DNA from: Coriobacteriaceae bacterium
Lineage (GTDB): Bacteria; Actinomycetota; Coriobacteriia; Coriobacteriales; Coriobacteriaceae
Direction of reading: 5' to 3'
Assembly (NCBI GenBank): GCA_025757745.1
Contig: CP107217.1
Span: forward strand, 1,364,001-1,428,000
DNA length: 64,000 bases
Shown here: positions 50,850 to 58,997 of the stretch, piece after piece
How positions within the stretch are numbered: the stretch's first letter is position 1
Layout: every line of letters begins with the position of its first letter
Made by a program: the position numbers and the translations under genes
Notes under the pieces: generated by a model
The model's input: the letters and a program-made list of their open reading frames with translations, nothing else
Told to the model about the DNA's origin: nothing
Database searches by the model: none

Positions 50850-51926
50850 ATGGGCATCCTGTCACGCATCGCCGACCATCTTCCCGCATCAAAGCGAGCA
50901 ATTAGAGATCTTCGCTCAGATGTCAATGAACTCTATGAACTCAACCGATCCATCAATGCGAGGATCGAGCAGGCCGACAACGGTATTAACGACAACCTGA
51001 ATTTTAGGGCCGAGTGGCTTAAAAGTGATAACGACGGCGTTTCGATGAGAATCGAAACGATGCTTTGGCAGCTTTACCGAAACGACAACGAAGATCTGCA
51101 AGACGCAAAGAAGCGTTTTTTCGCGTCGCTTCCGGAAGCCAACGGCGGGCTCAGGGCAATGCAGCTCGGATGTGCAAAGCTGCTTGGAGAGTTTGACTCA
51201 TTATGTAAAGACAACGGTCTTCAATACTGGATTGCATTCGGAACGCTTCTTGGAGCAATCCGACACCAGGGCTTTATTCCTTGGGATGATGATAGCGATC
51301 TCGGCATGATGCGATCGGAGATTGACAGACTTATCGATATTGTCAGCGATGACGAACGGTATCGAATCTCAATCGTTTACGATGTCTGGAACTTCTGTAA
51401 GCAAGTTCGTTTTATGTACGCAGACATTAATAATCCCTGCTTTTTAGACTTGTTCATATTTGAAGAGAGCGGCAACGCCGATAAAAAGACGTTTGAAAAA
51501 CAGCTAGAACTAAGAATGAAAATGATAGCTGAGATGAAAGACGCCCCCTACTACAGCGAATGGAAGGAAAAGGAATTCATTCCAGCATCCGATCCGCTTA
51601 CAACCCAAATAGAAGAAACGTTTGCAAAATACCGCTCGATTGAAATCGATCAAGGAATAATAGATGCGCAGGCAACCAATGGAATGCTTTGGGGTATCGA
51701 GAATATCTACATTTTGTCTGAGTATCAATGGGCATGTTCAAAACAGGATGTATTCCCAACACAAACTATTTCTTTTGAACAGATTCCCTGCCAGGCACCG
51801 AATAATCTCAGAAAGTTCACCGAAGACGTATATGGAGATATCTACCGAGTGCCGAAAGATATTTCGACACACCGCGAACACATCAATAAAGAAAACCTTC
51901 GCGCACTAGAAGATCAAGAGTCATAG
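50850..51926 (+). CDS. LicD-family phosphotransferase
   Basis: The 358-residue protein has the LicD/fukutin nucleotidyltransferase motif YWIAFGTLLGAIRHQGFIPWDDD with conserved acidic residues, and FLDLFIFEES. An N-terminal coiled-coil-like segment (about residues 15-80) precedes it. LicD proteins transfer phosphocholine or related phospho-alcohols from CDP-donors to glycans. The only CDP-donor gene in the window is tagD (CDP-glycerol), so phosphoglycerol is a possible substrate. It has its own upstream gap with a short GGAGCC/GGCTCC hairpin near 50750. Confidence 0.85.
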   Translation: MGILSRIADHLPASKRAIRDLRSDVNELYELNRSINARIEQADNGINDNLNFRAEWLKSDNDGVSMRIETMLWQLYRNDNEDLQDAKKRFFASLPEANGGLRAMQLGCAKLLGEFDSLCKDNGLQYWIAFGTLLGAIRHQGFIPWDDDSDLGMMRSEIDRLIDIVSDDERYRISIVYDVWNFCKQVRFMYADINNPCFLDLFIFEESGNADKKTFEKQLELRMKMIAEMKDAPYYSEWKEKEFIPASDPLTTQIEETFAKYRSIEIDQGIIDAQATNGMLWGIENIYILSEYQWACSKQDVFPTQTISFEQIPCQAPNNLRKFTEDVYGDIYRVPKDISTHREHINKENLRALEDQES

Positions 51927-51939
51927 GATCCAATTATCA

Positions 51940-51975
51940 ATGGGGTCGATATTTAATTAATAATACCGACCCCAT
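51940..51975 (+). terminator. Hairpin after the LicD gene
   Basis: ATGGGGTCG (51940-51948) pairs with CGACCCCAT (51967-51975) around an AT-rich loop. It lacks a clean T-run. A second hairpin at 52000-52032 (AGCCGCG/CGCGGCT) sits just downstream, between the two convergent genes. Confidence 0.5.
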
Positions 51976-51999
51976 AATTAAATTCAGCAAGAAGTTAAC

Positions 52000-52032
52000 A
52001 GCCGCGCTATTAGACAACCCAATAACGCGGCT
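52000..52032 (-). terminator. Hairpin downstream of the DUF4422-GT8 gene
   Basis: AGCCGCG at 52000-52006 pairs with CGCGGCT at 52026-52032, with TATT/AATA inside. It lies about 50 bases beyond the minus-strand stop at 52085. The trailing sequence (GTTAACTTCTTG) is only weakly T-rich. Confidence 0.45.
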
Positions 52033-52084
52033 CAATCTTAATCACCAGAAACTCAACGAACAGAACGCGGACAAGTAACATCCA

Positions 52085-53977
52085 TTAACGAAAGCGTCGA
52101 ATCAGGGAAACCATCTTAAACATAACCCTATGTCGCCTTGTCCCAACTGGAAACAACGTCCGTTTTAATCCAAGCGGTCGGTATTCCGCAAGCATAACTA
52201 AAAGTGACTCATACGCATCCATACACCTGGCCAAACGCCAATAATCACGACAAAGTGCATTCGCCGGTTCAGAGAATGGAGTCGTATCCGATGAATAGAG
52301 CAACAATCCACTCTCATCGGAGGCCTTATACTCCTTTGCCGTGCACTCGTTGGCCCACATGCCAACTTCTTCAAAGGACACCACGGGCATACTGCTCGAA
52401 TTCGGGATAAAGCTGAAATTTAGTTTGCGCATCATAAGGCTTCGAACCGCAAATACGCTTAGCGGGAAGCAGAAAGCATCTTTAGCGCTGCCCGGTTTCT
52501 TTTTATGCGACTGATACTTTTGAAACTCTTTAGCCAAATCGCCTCTTGGATCGATGCCCAGCTCAGATGCACAGGCACAGTACAACTCATATGGCTCAGG
52601 ACAGATAGTAGAAAGCTGAGACAAATCAACTATAAGAGCGGACGCCTCGCTCATCTCCCAGCCACCTGCAGCAGCAAGATATAAGTCGCGCAAACGAGAC
52701 GAAACGGGCTTATTAAGCTCTTTCTCGAGGAAAACGCTCTTTATAGCAGCGAGTGAATATACTGAACCTTCAATAATTACGGCTGGGTCTTTTTTAAAGA
52801 AAGCACACCCCTCAACCCAAAGAACTCGATGATGACTAGTCGAATCGGCATCCATGATGCGAGGAAGCATAAAAGGAAGGACAATATGCGCTTCAGCGGC
52901 ATCCATAGAACCAAAGAGGTCGTTGGGTCCAACTACCGGGAAAGTTGCTTGTCTAATTTCAAGATTCTCCGGAATAGCCTCGAGTATGTTAAGGCAATTG
53001 GCAAAGTTAAACTGACAATTATGAATTAGAAGCAATCGATACTTTCGAGTCTCGTCAAGCTGACGAATTAAGCTCTCCAGCGCGACGGAAAATTTAATAG
53101 GCGTCGATTCCGCATAGCGCCATACGATATCAACCGTTTGGCTATCGACTACAGCAGCGTCAATCGGAGCAGGCGTCTCTTCAAAGAAAACAAGCGGACG
53201 CTCAGCGATCTTAATCCCCCTCTTAGAGATATGAGAAACGAATACGCTGTATAGGATCTCGCCCAAATAGCCACAAATACGTTTGTGAGTAGTCGTCTTG
53301 TTCTCATAGTCGTATTCAAAGTCAAACTGCTGAAGAATCGAAAACTCAAATGCACAGAGTTCATCGAAGAGGGTCTTCTTCATCACGAAGCAGTTATAGC
53401 CCAGATACTTGGAACCGTTAAGATATGCGACAAGCTCGTCTACATAATCAGGCTGAGCAATCTTGCAAATATCAACCATATGGTCTAGCTCGGCTTGAGT
53501 AACAAGGCCATAAGCACACATATGGTCCCTTATAGTTTTTTTAGGGCCGCAAGGGGTGGGAACTCCCCTCACGTCCCAATAAGGAGCACGTACAAGGTCG
53601 ACCTTCTCGACACAGTCCCTAATCAAAGACTCGTTTGCTAGCTGATACTTTTTAATTGACAGTGGAGACAAACAGTCATCCTCAATCTGAGCATGATCGT
53701 TCGACTCATATTTCTTCTCATCAAAATTGAAAAAACGGCGGTAATGGCATTGGCCAACATAATCTGCCTCTAAGTTTTTCCAAGCCCAATACTGACCGCT
53801 CATTTCACAAAAAGTGAAATTCCGATCGGAGATATTCTCGCCGCAATCATCGCGCTGGCATCCAGGAATAGTCTCCTTACCCAAAGAGCCGACATGAACA
53901 GGTAGATACAGGTCGGAACAAGGAATGCAGACGGGCTTATGACACGAAACTAGAATCTTGATGTTGGGTTTAGACAT
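52085..53977 (-). CDS. DUF4422 glycosyltransferase fused to a GT8-like domain
   Basis: In this 630-residue protein residues 1-245 form a DUF4422 domain: ILVSCHKP, the GENISDRNFTFCEMSGQYWAW segment and DYVGQCHYRRFF, known from capsule glycosyltransferases. Residues about 270-560 look like a GT8-type transferase (HIVLPFMLPRIM, RVLWVEGCAFFKKDP), although the usual DxD of GT8 reads VEG here, so its catalysis is doubtful. Two transferase modules in one protein suggest processive or two-step sugar addition. It is AT-rich relative to the core genes. GGGGGA precedes the ATG. Confidence 0.78.
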   Translation of the reverse strand: MSKPNIKILVSCHKPVCIPCSDLYLPVHVGSLGKETIPGCQRDDCGENISDRNFTFCEMSGQYWAWKNLEADYVGQCHYRRFFNFDEKKYESNDHAQIEDDCLSPLSIKKYQLANESLIRDCVEKVDLVRAPYWDVRGVPTPCGPKKTIRDHMCAYGLVTQAELDHMVDICKIAQPDYVDELVAYLNGSKYLGYNCFVMKKTLFDELCAFEFSILQQFDFEYDYENKTTTHKRICGYLGEILYSVFVSHISKRGIKIAERPLVFFEETPAPIDAAVVDSQTVDIVWRYAESTPIKFSVALESLIRQLDETRKYRLLLIHNCQFNFANCLNILEAIPENLEIRQATFPVVGPNDLFGSMDAAEAHIVLPFMLPRIMDADSTSHHRVLWVEGCAFFKKDPAVIIEGSVYSLAAIKSVFLEKELNKPVSSRLRDLYLAAAGGWEMSEASALIVDLSQLSTICPEPYELYCACASELGIDPRGDLAKEFQKYQSHKKKPGSAKDAFCFPLSVFAVRSLMMRKLNFSFIPNSSSMPVVSFEEVGMWANECTAKEYKASDESGLLLYSSDTTPFSEPANALCRDYWRLARCMDAYESLLVMLAEYRPLGLKRTLFPVGTRRHRVMFKMVSLIRRFR

Positions 53978-53988
53978 ATATCCCCCGG

Positions 53989-54999
53989 CTACGCCTTAAG
54001 TTTAAATTGGTCGCGATGATTGGCGTGGTACTCAACCATCGTCTTTGTTTGCGCGCCACCGTAACCAAGATGGCCCACAACAATGTTTTCATTTACAACC
54101 ATCACTCGCCCAGTAAAGCATGCATAGTTGCAAATATGTTCCTCATCATCTCCAAGGCCATATGGACCTCCGACAAAGGTCAACGGGAAATGCCCAAACT
54201 CATTCCATGCATCGCGCGTGAACAGAATGGCACCGATGCTATAGCGAATCGGGCAAATTGAATACTGGAAACCTTCATTTTCAATCGAGAAGCGCTCTGT
54301 AAGCGCATCGATATCGCGCAATACAGGCTGAGACTCGCCCCACATATAAAGAGCAACCTTAGGGTCAGAAATGACCTGACGATTGTGGTGCAAGCCATCA
54401 GAATACTTCATATCCGTGAGTCCAGTTTGCCTGAAATCATCAAGAAGATTCAATTTATCAAGCAAGCGAAGGTGCCCATAGCAACTTACATTAATTAAAG
54501 GAGAGACAAACGCTGGCTTGTAAAGAGTATTTGACTCAAGCTCCTTGTAGGTATCAAGCATTGCCTCAAAAAAGCCCTTGGTCAGAAACATATCCTCATC
54601 GAGCTTATAAATCCACTTAGCCTTCGGATGGCATTCAATGGCAATGTTCTGAACAACAGAAAGATGGTTAACAGAAGTCGACAGATAGGACCAATCGTGA
54701 TCAGCAGCAATTTGCTTAAGCTCTTCGTTCACAAGCCCGCTGGTCATTACGCACACATCAACATCGGAAGGCACATATGCCGCTATACGCCCAAAAACGT
54801 CTTCCCATAATGTTGGCTTATATCCAGCGAGAATAATGCAGAGCTTGTCGCTGCCCTTACTCCGATCGATAAAGTCATGAGTTCCGGATTGAATGGCCTG
54901 CACGGCCTCGTCGCCCCTAAGATCGCGACGAGCTTTTAAGAATGCCTTACCAAACTTATTTGAGTTAATGGCATCATAAACAGTGTTTTTAAGAGACAT
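53989..54999 (-). CDS. Putative GT-A glycosyltransferase
   Basis: The 336-residue protein has features of a GT-A fold: CIILAGYKPTLWEDVF near residue 55, then WIYKLDEDMFLTKGFFE with a DxD-like DED, and late FVGGPYGLGDDEEHICNYA. It has no membrane helix. The family is not recognised with certainty. It lies 11 bases upstream of the DUF4422 gene, so they are probably co-transcribed. GGAG precedes the ATG. Confidence 0.65.
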   Translation of the reverse strand: MSLKNTVYDAINSNKFGKAFLKARRDLRGDEAVQAIQSGTHDFIDRSKGSDKLCIILAGYKPTLWEDVFGRIAAYVPSDVDVCVMTSGLVNEELKQIAADHDWSYLSTSVNHLSVVQNIAIECHPKAKWIYKLDEDMFLTKGFFEAMLDTYKELESNTLYKPAFVSPLINVSCYGHLRLLDKLNLLDDFRQTGLTDMKYSDGLHHNRQVISDPKVALYMWGESQPVLRDIDALTERFSIENEGFQYSICPIRYSIGAILFTRDAWNEFGHFPLTFVGGPYGLGDDEEHICNYACFTGRVMVVNENIVVGHLGYGGAQTKTMVEYHANHRDQFKLKA

Positions 55000-55023
55000 G
55001 CACTACTCCTACAAATCAGTACC

Positions 55024-55065
55024 ATGAAAAATAATAAGCCACCCGCTTATCGACGAGTGGCTTAT
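55024..55065 (-). terminator. Terminator after the DUF6541 gene
   Basis: ATAAGCCAC (from 55034) pairs with GTGGCTTAT (to 55065), followed on the minus strand by TATTTTTCAT. Confidence 0.75.
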
Positions 55066-55148
55066 CGCGAAGCTCTAAAAATGAATAGAAACTGAACTTT
55101 GCCTCAAAGACTATTAAGAGGCTGCTTTGACTAAAACGAAAAGACTAA

Positions 55149-57206
55149 TTAACTAAAAGTAGAATAGTCTATCTCATAAAGTCGCATATCGTCTTCCGAC
55201 ATAAGAAGCTTGAGCCCCGGAGTCGAATCTTTGATCGAATTAATGCCTTGCCATTTGTCCCAAGTATAGTAACCGTAGTAGCAACGCTCGTCGTTGATCT
55301 CACCACCATAGTCCAAATTAAGAATGTACTTAATACCATTCTCTTTAAGTACGCGTTGAACATCTCCATTTGTAGCAAGCTTGTCGAGATGCAACCTCAG
55401 CGTTTGGTTATCACTCGTCTCATTACCAAGCATCTCTGCAGCAGACCGACGGTAAAGAAGGTTTAAATCGTATAAAGGATATGCGAAAGAGCTGCCGTCA
55501 TCTGCATTGTTATATATCAACCCATCATCATTTTCGAGAAACTCAGCTACACGCTTACAAAAAAGTCGCTCTCTGGGATCAAACAAGTTGTCGCGCTTCG
55601 AATCATTCGAAAGCACTGAACAGGTGTGATAATCACCCAAACCCGTGTATACACGTCCAAATCCGGGTAAATCAAAATCATTAATATAAAGGGCACACCA
55701 AATGAAAATAAGACATACAGCACAGGCTAAGAACTTCGCCCAAAGTTCGTATCCAAGTCTGTCAAATACCTTCACAGCAAGCGAAAAGAAAGTCGCAAGG
55801 CCAGCAGCAGCCAAAGGAATTGCCATAAGACCGGCACATGCGCCCAAACGGTACGGATCGGTATACCAAAAACCCGCAAGAAAGTGCTTTATAAAACCCG
55901 AAGATGATGCTCCGACTATATAAATGGCGGCAGCAATCAGATATGAGAAACAAAGCCACGAGCACTCGTTGTTCCGAAGCAAGACAAAGAAACCAATTGC
56001 CACGAATATAGCAAGAAGATAATTACCAGCCGGAAGTCGAAAAGAAAGCGACAGAACATTAACTATGGCCTGTAAATGCGAGGCGGTTATACCCCAAGTA
56101 AAAGAAACGGTGTTACTTAAAGCTGGATTAATAAAACAGACGATCCAAATAACCAGAATAAACAAAGAGGGAATCGCGAGGGAGATTAATCTCACAGAAA
56201 GAGACACGACAGAATCCTCATGTTGTTTCTTTCGAATATACCAACTCGAAAACAGCAAAACAACATAAGGCGCAAGAAGGACAGCCATTGTAAATACTGC
56301 ATTTGGATGAGAAAAATAAAGCGTAAGTACGCCAACTAAAAACGCAAAGACATAACTCAGGGTGAACTGCTTCGTGCATCCACTGAAGAAATTAATAAAT
56401 ATGGCTGCACAAGCCGGTACGAACATGAGGCCCAAAGTGTTAGGGAACAAAGGGCCCGACACTGAAATTAAAGTACCCCAGGGAAAGCTATTAAATGCGA
56501 ACAGAATCAGCGCCCCCGCAATAACAACACCAAGGTCATCGCGAAATACAGTTTTTAAAAACAACAACACGCTTGACGGAAAAACGAAAAGCACCATTAC
56601 ATAATTAGTAACGTTAGCCGCAAACGCAACATCCTGTCCAGAAAAGCTTGCGACAAGAGCAGCAAGCAAATGCCAAGCCGCAGGATAAAAGCCGTTAGCA
56701 ATTGAAAGAATAGAGCTAGACGGCACATCATGATATAGACCGACATTGAAAGTCGAAAAATCACCGACATCTAAAAAAGATCGAATAACTGCGAGATGAA
56801 ATGAGTTATCAGAATCTTGAATGAAAGATGATGGCCCGTCCAGTGGAAGTAGAAAAAATTTCGTTGCAACAACAAAAGCTACGCCACAGTACAGAAACAG
56901 AATGAGCCAATTTGAATGACCAAAAAAGGACTCTGTCATAGCAGCTTTTCGAGAGCAATCGATTAATTTGCAAGACAAGAATATTGCAGCAAGAATAAAA
57001 CAGATAAGACACAGGTTCACCCAAGTGGCGAATATTCCAAGCTTTGAAATAACAATACTCACTATTTCAAGCAAGGCGATTGAAAACAACGGTGCGATTA
57101 AGATCGAATCAAGTCGACAGAATCGCATCATGCGTGAAAGCGTAAAACCTGGAACCTCTAAGAGAAGCAAGAGAAATAGTGAGGAGATAAAGAAAGGTAT
57201 CCACAT
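55149..57206 (-). CDS. Large polytopic membrane protein, DUF6541-like
   Basis: The 685-residue protein has about 14 membrane helices and a C-terminal soluble segment of roughly 170 residues. Features include FIQDSDNSFHLAVIRSFLD with an acidic pair in an early outer loop, FYPAAWHLLAAL, and YFSHPNAVF. This layout matches DUF6541 proteins of Actinobacteria and GT-C-type glycosyltransferases, where an early loop Asp is catalytic. A role as a lipid-linked sugar transferase or polymerase is likely but unproven. It is AT-rich. Confidence 0.72.
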   Translation of the reverse strand: MWIPFFISSLFLLLLLEVPGFTLSRMMRFCRLDSILIAPLFSIALLEIVSIVISKLGIFATWVNLCLICFILAAIFLSCKLIDCSRKAAMTESFFGHSNWLILFLYCGVAFVVATKFFLLPLDGPSSFIQDSDNSFHLAVIRSFLDVGDFSTFNVGLYHDVPSSSILSIANGFYPAAWHLLAALVASFSGQDVAFAANVTNYVMVLFVFPSSVLLFLKTVFRDDLGVVIAGALILFAFNSFPWGTLISVSGPLFPNTLGLMFVPACAAIFINFFSGCTKQFTLSYVFAFLVGVLTLYFSHPNAVFTMAVLLAPYVVLLFSSWYIRKKQHEDSVVSLSVRLISLAIPSLFILVIWIVCFINPALSNTVSFTWGITASHLQAIVNVLSLSFRLPAGNYLLAIFVAIGFFVLLRNNECSWLCFSYLIAAAIYIVGASSSGFIKHFLAGFWYTDPYRLGACAGLMAIPLAAAGLATFFSLAVKVFDRLGYELWAKFLACAVCLIFIWCALYINDFDLPGFGRVYTGLGDYHTCSVLSNDSKRDNLFDPRERLFCKRVAEFLENDDGLIYNNADDGSSFAYPLYDLNLLYRRSAAEMLGNETSDNQTLRLHLDKLATNGDVQRVLKENGIKYILNLDYGGEINDERCYYGYYTWDKWQGINSIKDSTPGLKLLMSEDDMRLYEIDYSTFS

Positions 57207-57327
57207 AAAAATTTACCAGCCTAGCAATGCATACGTTAGACGACACGTTTTCATGATTAGAGTCAACGAGAAAGACAGTTTGGCTTACCGAATATAAAAC
57301 GAAACACTCGTTATTAATAAGACAATA

Positions 57328-57660
57328 CTAAGAATCATCGCTATCAAGCGCAATTGACTGGGCCAGGCCATTAATGCGCTCCTCCTGCTTCGAAAGGCGA
57401 AGACAATTCGAAAAGTCCCTTACCACGAGGACGGCAATAACATAAAGAAATACAAAATTTGAAGCTGACACAAAGCCAAGTTCAGAAGAAATAAAAAGCG
57501 CTATCTCAGGAAAAATGCCAAATATCACAAAGCTAAAGCTGAATAAAAGCCAGAACATGGAATCAAGAACCCGCATCTGGGACCTCTTCAATTTGCGGAT
57601 AACGAAAAAGAACACCAGGGCAGCAAAAAAAATCAGCAGCGCCCGCAATGTAAGAGTCAT
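57328..57660 (-). CDS. DUF2304 small membrane protein
   Basis: The 110-residue protein has three membrane helices (about 5-20, 33-55, 65-82) with RVLDSMFWLLFSFSFVIFGIFPEIA, typical of DUF2304, and a charged helical tail. DUF2304 genes commonly sit next to a GT2 gene, as here (six bases away), and probably act as a membrane partner of the transferase. Confidence 0.85.
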   Translation of the reverse strand: MTLTLRALLIFFAALVFFFVIRKLKRSQMRVLDSMFWLLFSFSFVIFGIFPEIALFISSELGFVSASNFVFLYVIAVLVVRDFSNCLRLSKQEERINGLAQSIALDSDDS

Positions 57661-57666
57661 TTTCTA

Positions 57667-58410
57667 TCACCTAAACCATTGAACTACTAGCAGCGTAGCA
57701 AACACTCGAAGCATATACTGAATCGACTTGACTGGATTTAAATAGCTTTCGCCACCTTGGCGCTCACGCATTGATACTTGAACCTCGGAAACCAGGTACC
57801 CCTGCTTTAAAAACAACGCGATTGATTCTGGCTCAGGATTGAGAGTGTTGTCGTAATAGTATTCTTTGAGTACAGAACTACTAAATAACCTAAAACCTGA
57901 TGTGGGATCACTGATACGACGACCGGTCAACATCTTGATTAACACGGTAATCATTCGCGAACCTATCATACGCATCGATTTGTCTTTGCGAACAGTTAGG
58001 AACCTCGAGCCAATAACAATATCGGAACCAGATGTTTCGGCTTTCTCAACTAAAGCAGCTATATATTCCGGTCGATGTTGCCCATCTGCATCAAACTGAA
58101 TCATATAGTCGTAACCATGATCGATGGCATATCGAGCCGCAGTCTGAAAACCAACGGTCAGCCCGCAGTTAATTGGCATTGTAATAACCTTACAGTTCAA
58201 CGAACCACAAATCTCACCCGTTCGATCGCGTGAACCATCATTGATAATAATGAAATCAAACCCTGAAGCAACCGAACGGAGCTCATTAACCGTGCTTTCA
58301 ATGCACTCCTCTTCATTATATGCAGGAATCGCAATAAGCACATTCGATTTAGACGACAATCGAACACCATTCTCTCGTGACAAATCAATAGAACCTGAAC
58401 ATCCATTCAA
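57667..58410 (-). CDS. GT2-family glycosyltransferase (DPM1-like) paired with DUF2304
   Basis: The 247-residue protein has VLIAIPAYNEEECIESTVNEL, IINDGSRDRT and the DxD-containing QFDADGQHRPEY, then GSRF and ISDPTSGFRLF. It resembles dolichol/undecaprenyl-phosphate sugar transferases without membrane helices, which DUF2304 could supply. The TTG start at 58410 lacks a ribosome-binding site; two in-frame TTG codons at +9 and +17 codons are alternatives. Confidence 0.88.
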   Translation of the reverse strand: MNGCSGSIDLSRENGVRLSSKSNVLIAIPAYNEEECIESTVNELRSVASGFDFIIINDGSRDRTGEICGSLNCKVITMPINCGLTVGFQTAARYAIDHGYDYMIQFDADGQHRPEYIAALVEKAETSGSDIVIGSRFLTVRKDKSMRMIGSRMITVLIKMLTGRRISDPTSGFRLFSSSVLKEYYYDNTLNPEPESIALFLKQGYLVSEVQVSMRERQGGESYLNPVKSIQYMLRVFATLLVVQWFR

Positions 58411-58997
58411 TATATCTCATGAGAAACCAAGTCATACGATAATTATAAAAAGGTGGAGGCTGCATTGCACCGACGAAAGGATGCACACGGACACCCGCAT
58501 AGTAGACATCATCTCTTCGCCTCACTTACATATGCCAGGCTAGAATCAAAGAGATTCCGAACAAGCACTCAAAGATGGCTACAGGGTGGCCATCCGAGTT
58601 TAAAGAACATGCGTAACAGCAAAGCGCTGGCACACTAACATAATTCGAGTGGAAGATAATTTTCAATTAGCGAATAGAACTACTAATTGAAAATTAGCAA
58701 CAATCTGTTAGATTGCTAGAAACTGTTTTTACGCAGAAGAGAGTGATAGACAGAGAAACCTGGAAAACATAAACGCTGATGAATATCCACAGCTCGGTTC
58801 ACTAACCATTTAGAGCGGCTTGACCAAGGTTTATATCATGCCCGACCACAACAAGAGCCATGAATTACTTGAATAGAATCGGGTGAGATCGCATCGTTGA
58901 ACAATCAATTTAATTCGCACTATAAAAATTGGTATAGGGGCGAGCCGGCCTCATCCCTATACCAGAAGTTCAAGATAATCGAAATGTCAAACTAACA
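58411..58997. other. 587-base intergenic region with nested palindromes
   Basis: No supported gene is present; short frames lack ribosome-binding sites. Inverted repeats occur at about 58660-58690 (TTTCAATTAG/CTAATTGAAA) and 58695-58722 (TAGC..AATCT/AGATT..GCTA). The sequence is AT-rich and borders very GC-rich rml genes. It may hold promoters for the GT2/DUF2304 unit and remnants of an older junction. Confidence 0.5.
58918..58963 (-). terminator. Terminator after the rml operon
   Basis: GGTATAGGG (58931) pairs with CCCTATACC (to 58963) around a GC-rich loop, and AATTTTTAT follows on the minus strand. It lies 35 bases beyond the rmlCD stop. Confidence 0.8.

Noticed and set aside
58453..58638. 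61-codon frame in the 587-base gap upstream of rml
   Set aside because: It overlaps no known motif, has poor codon pattern and no clear ribosome-binding site.
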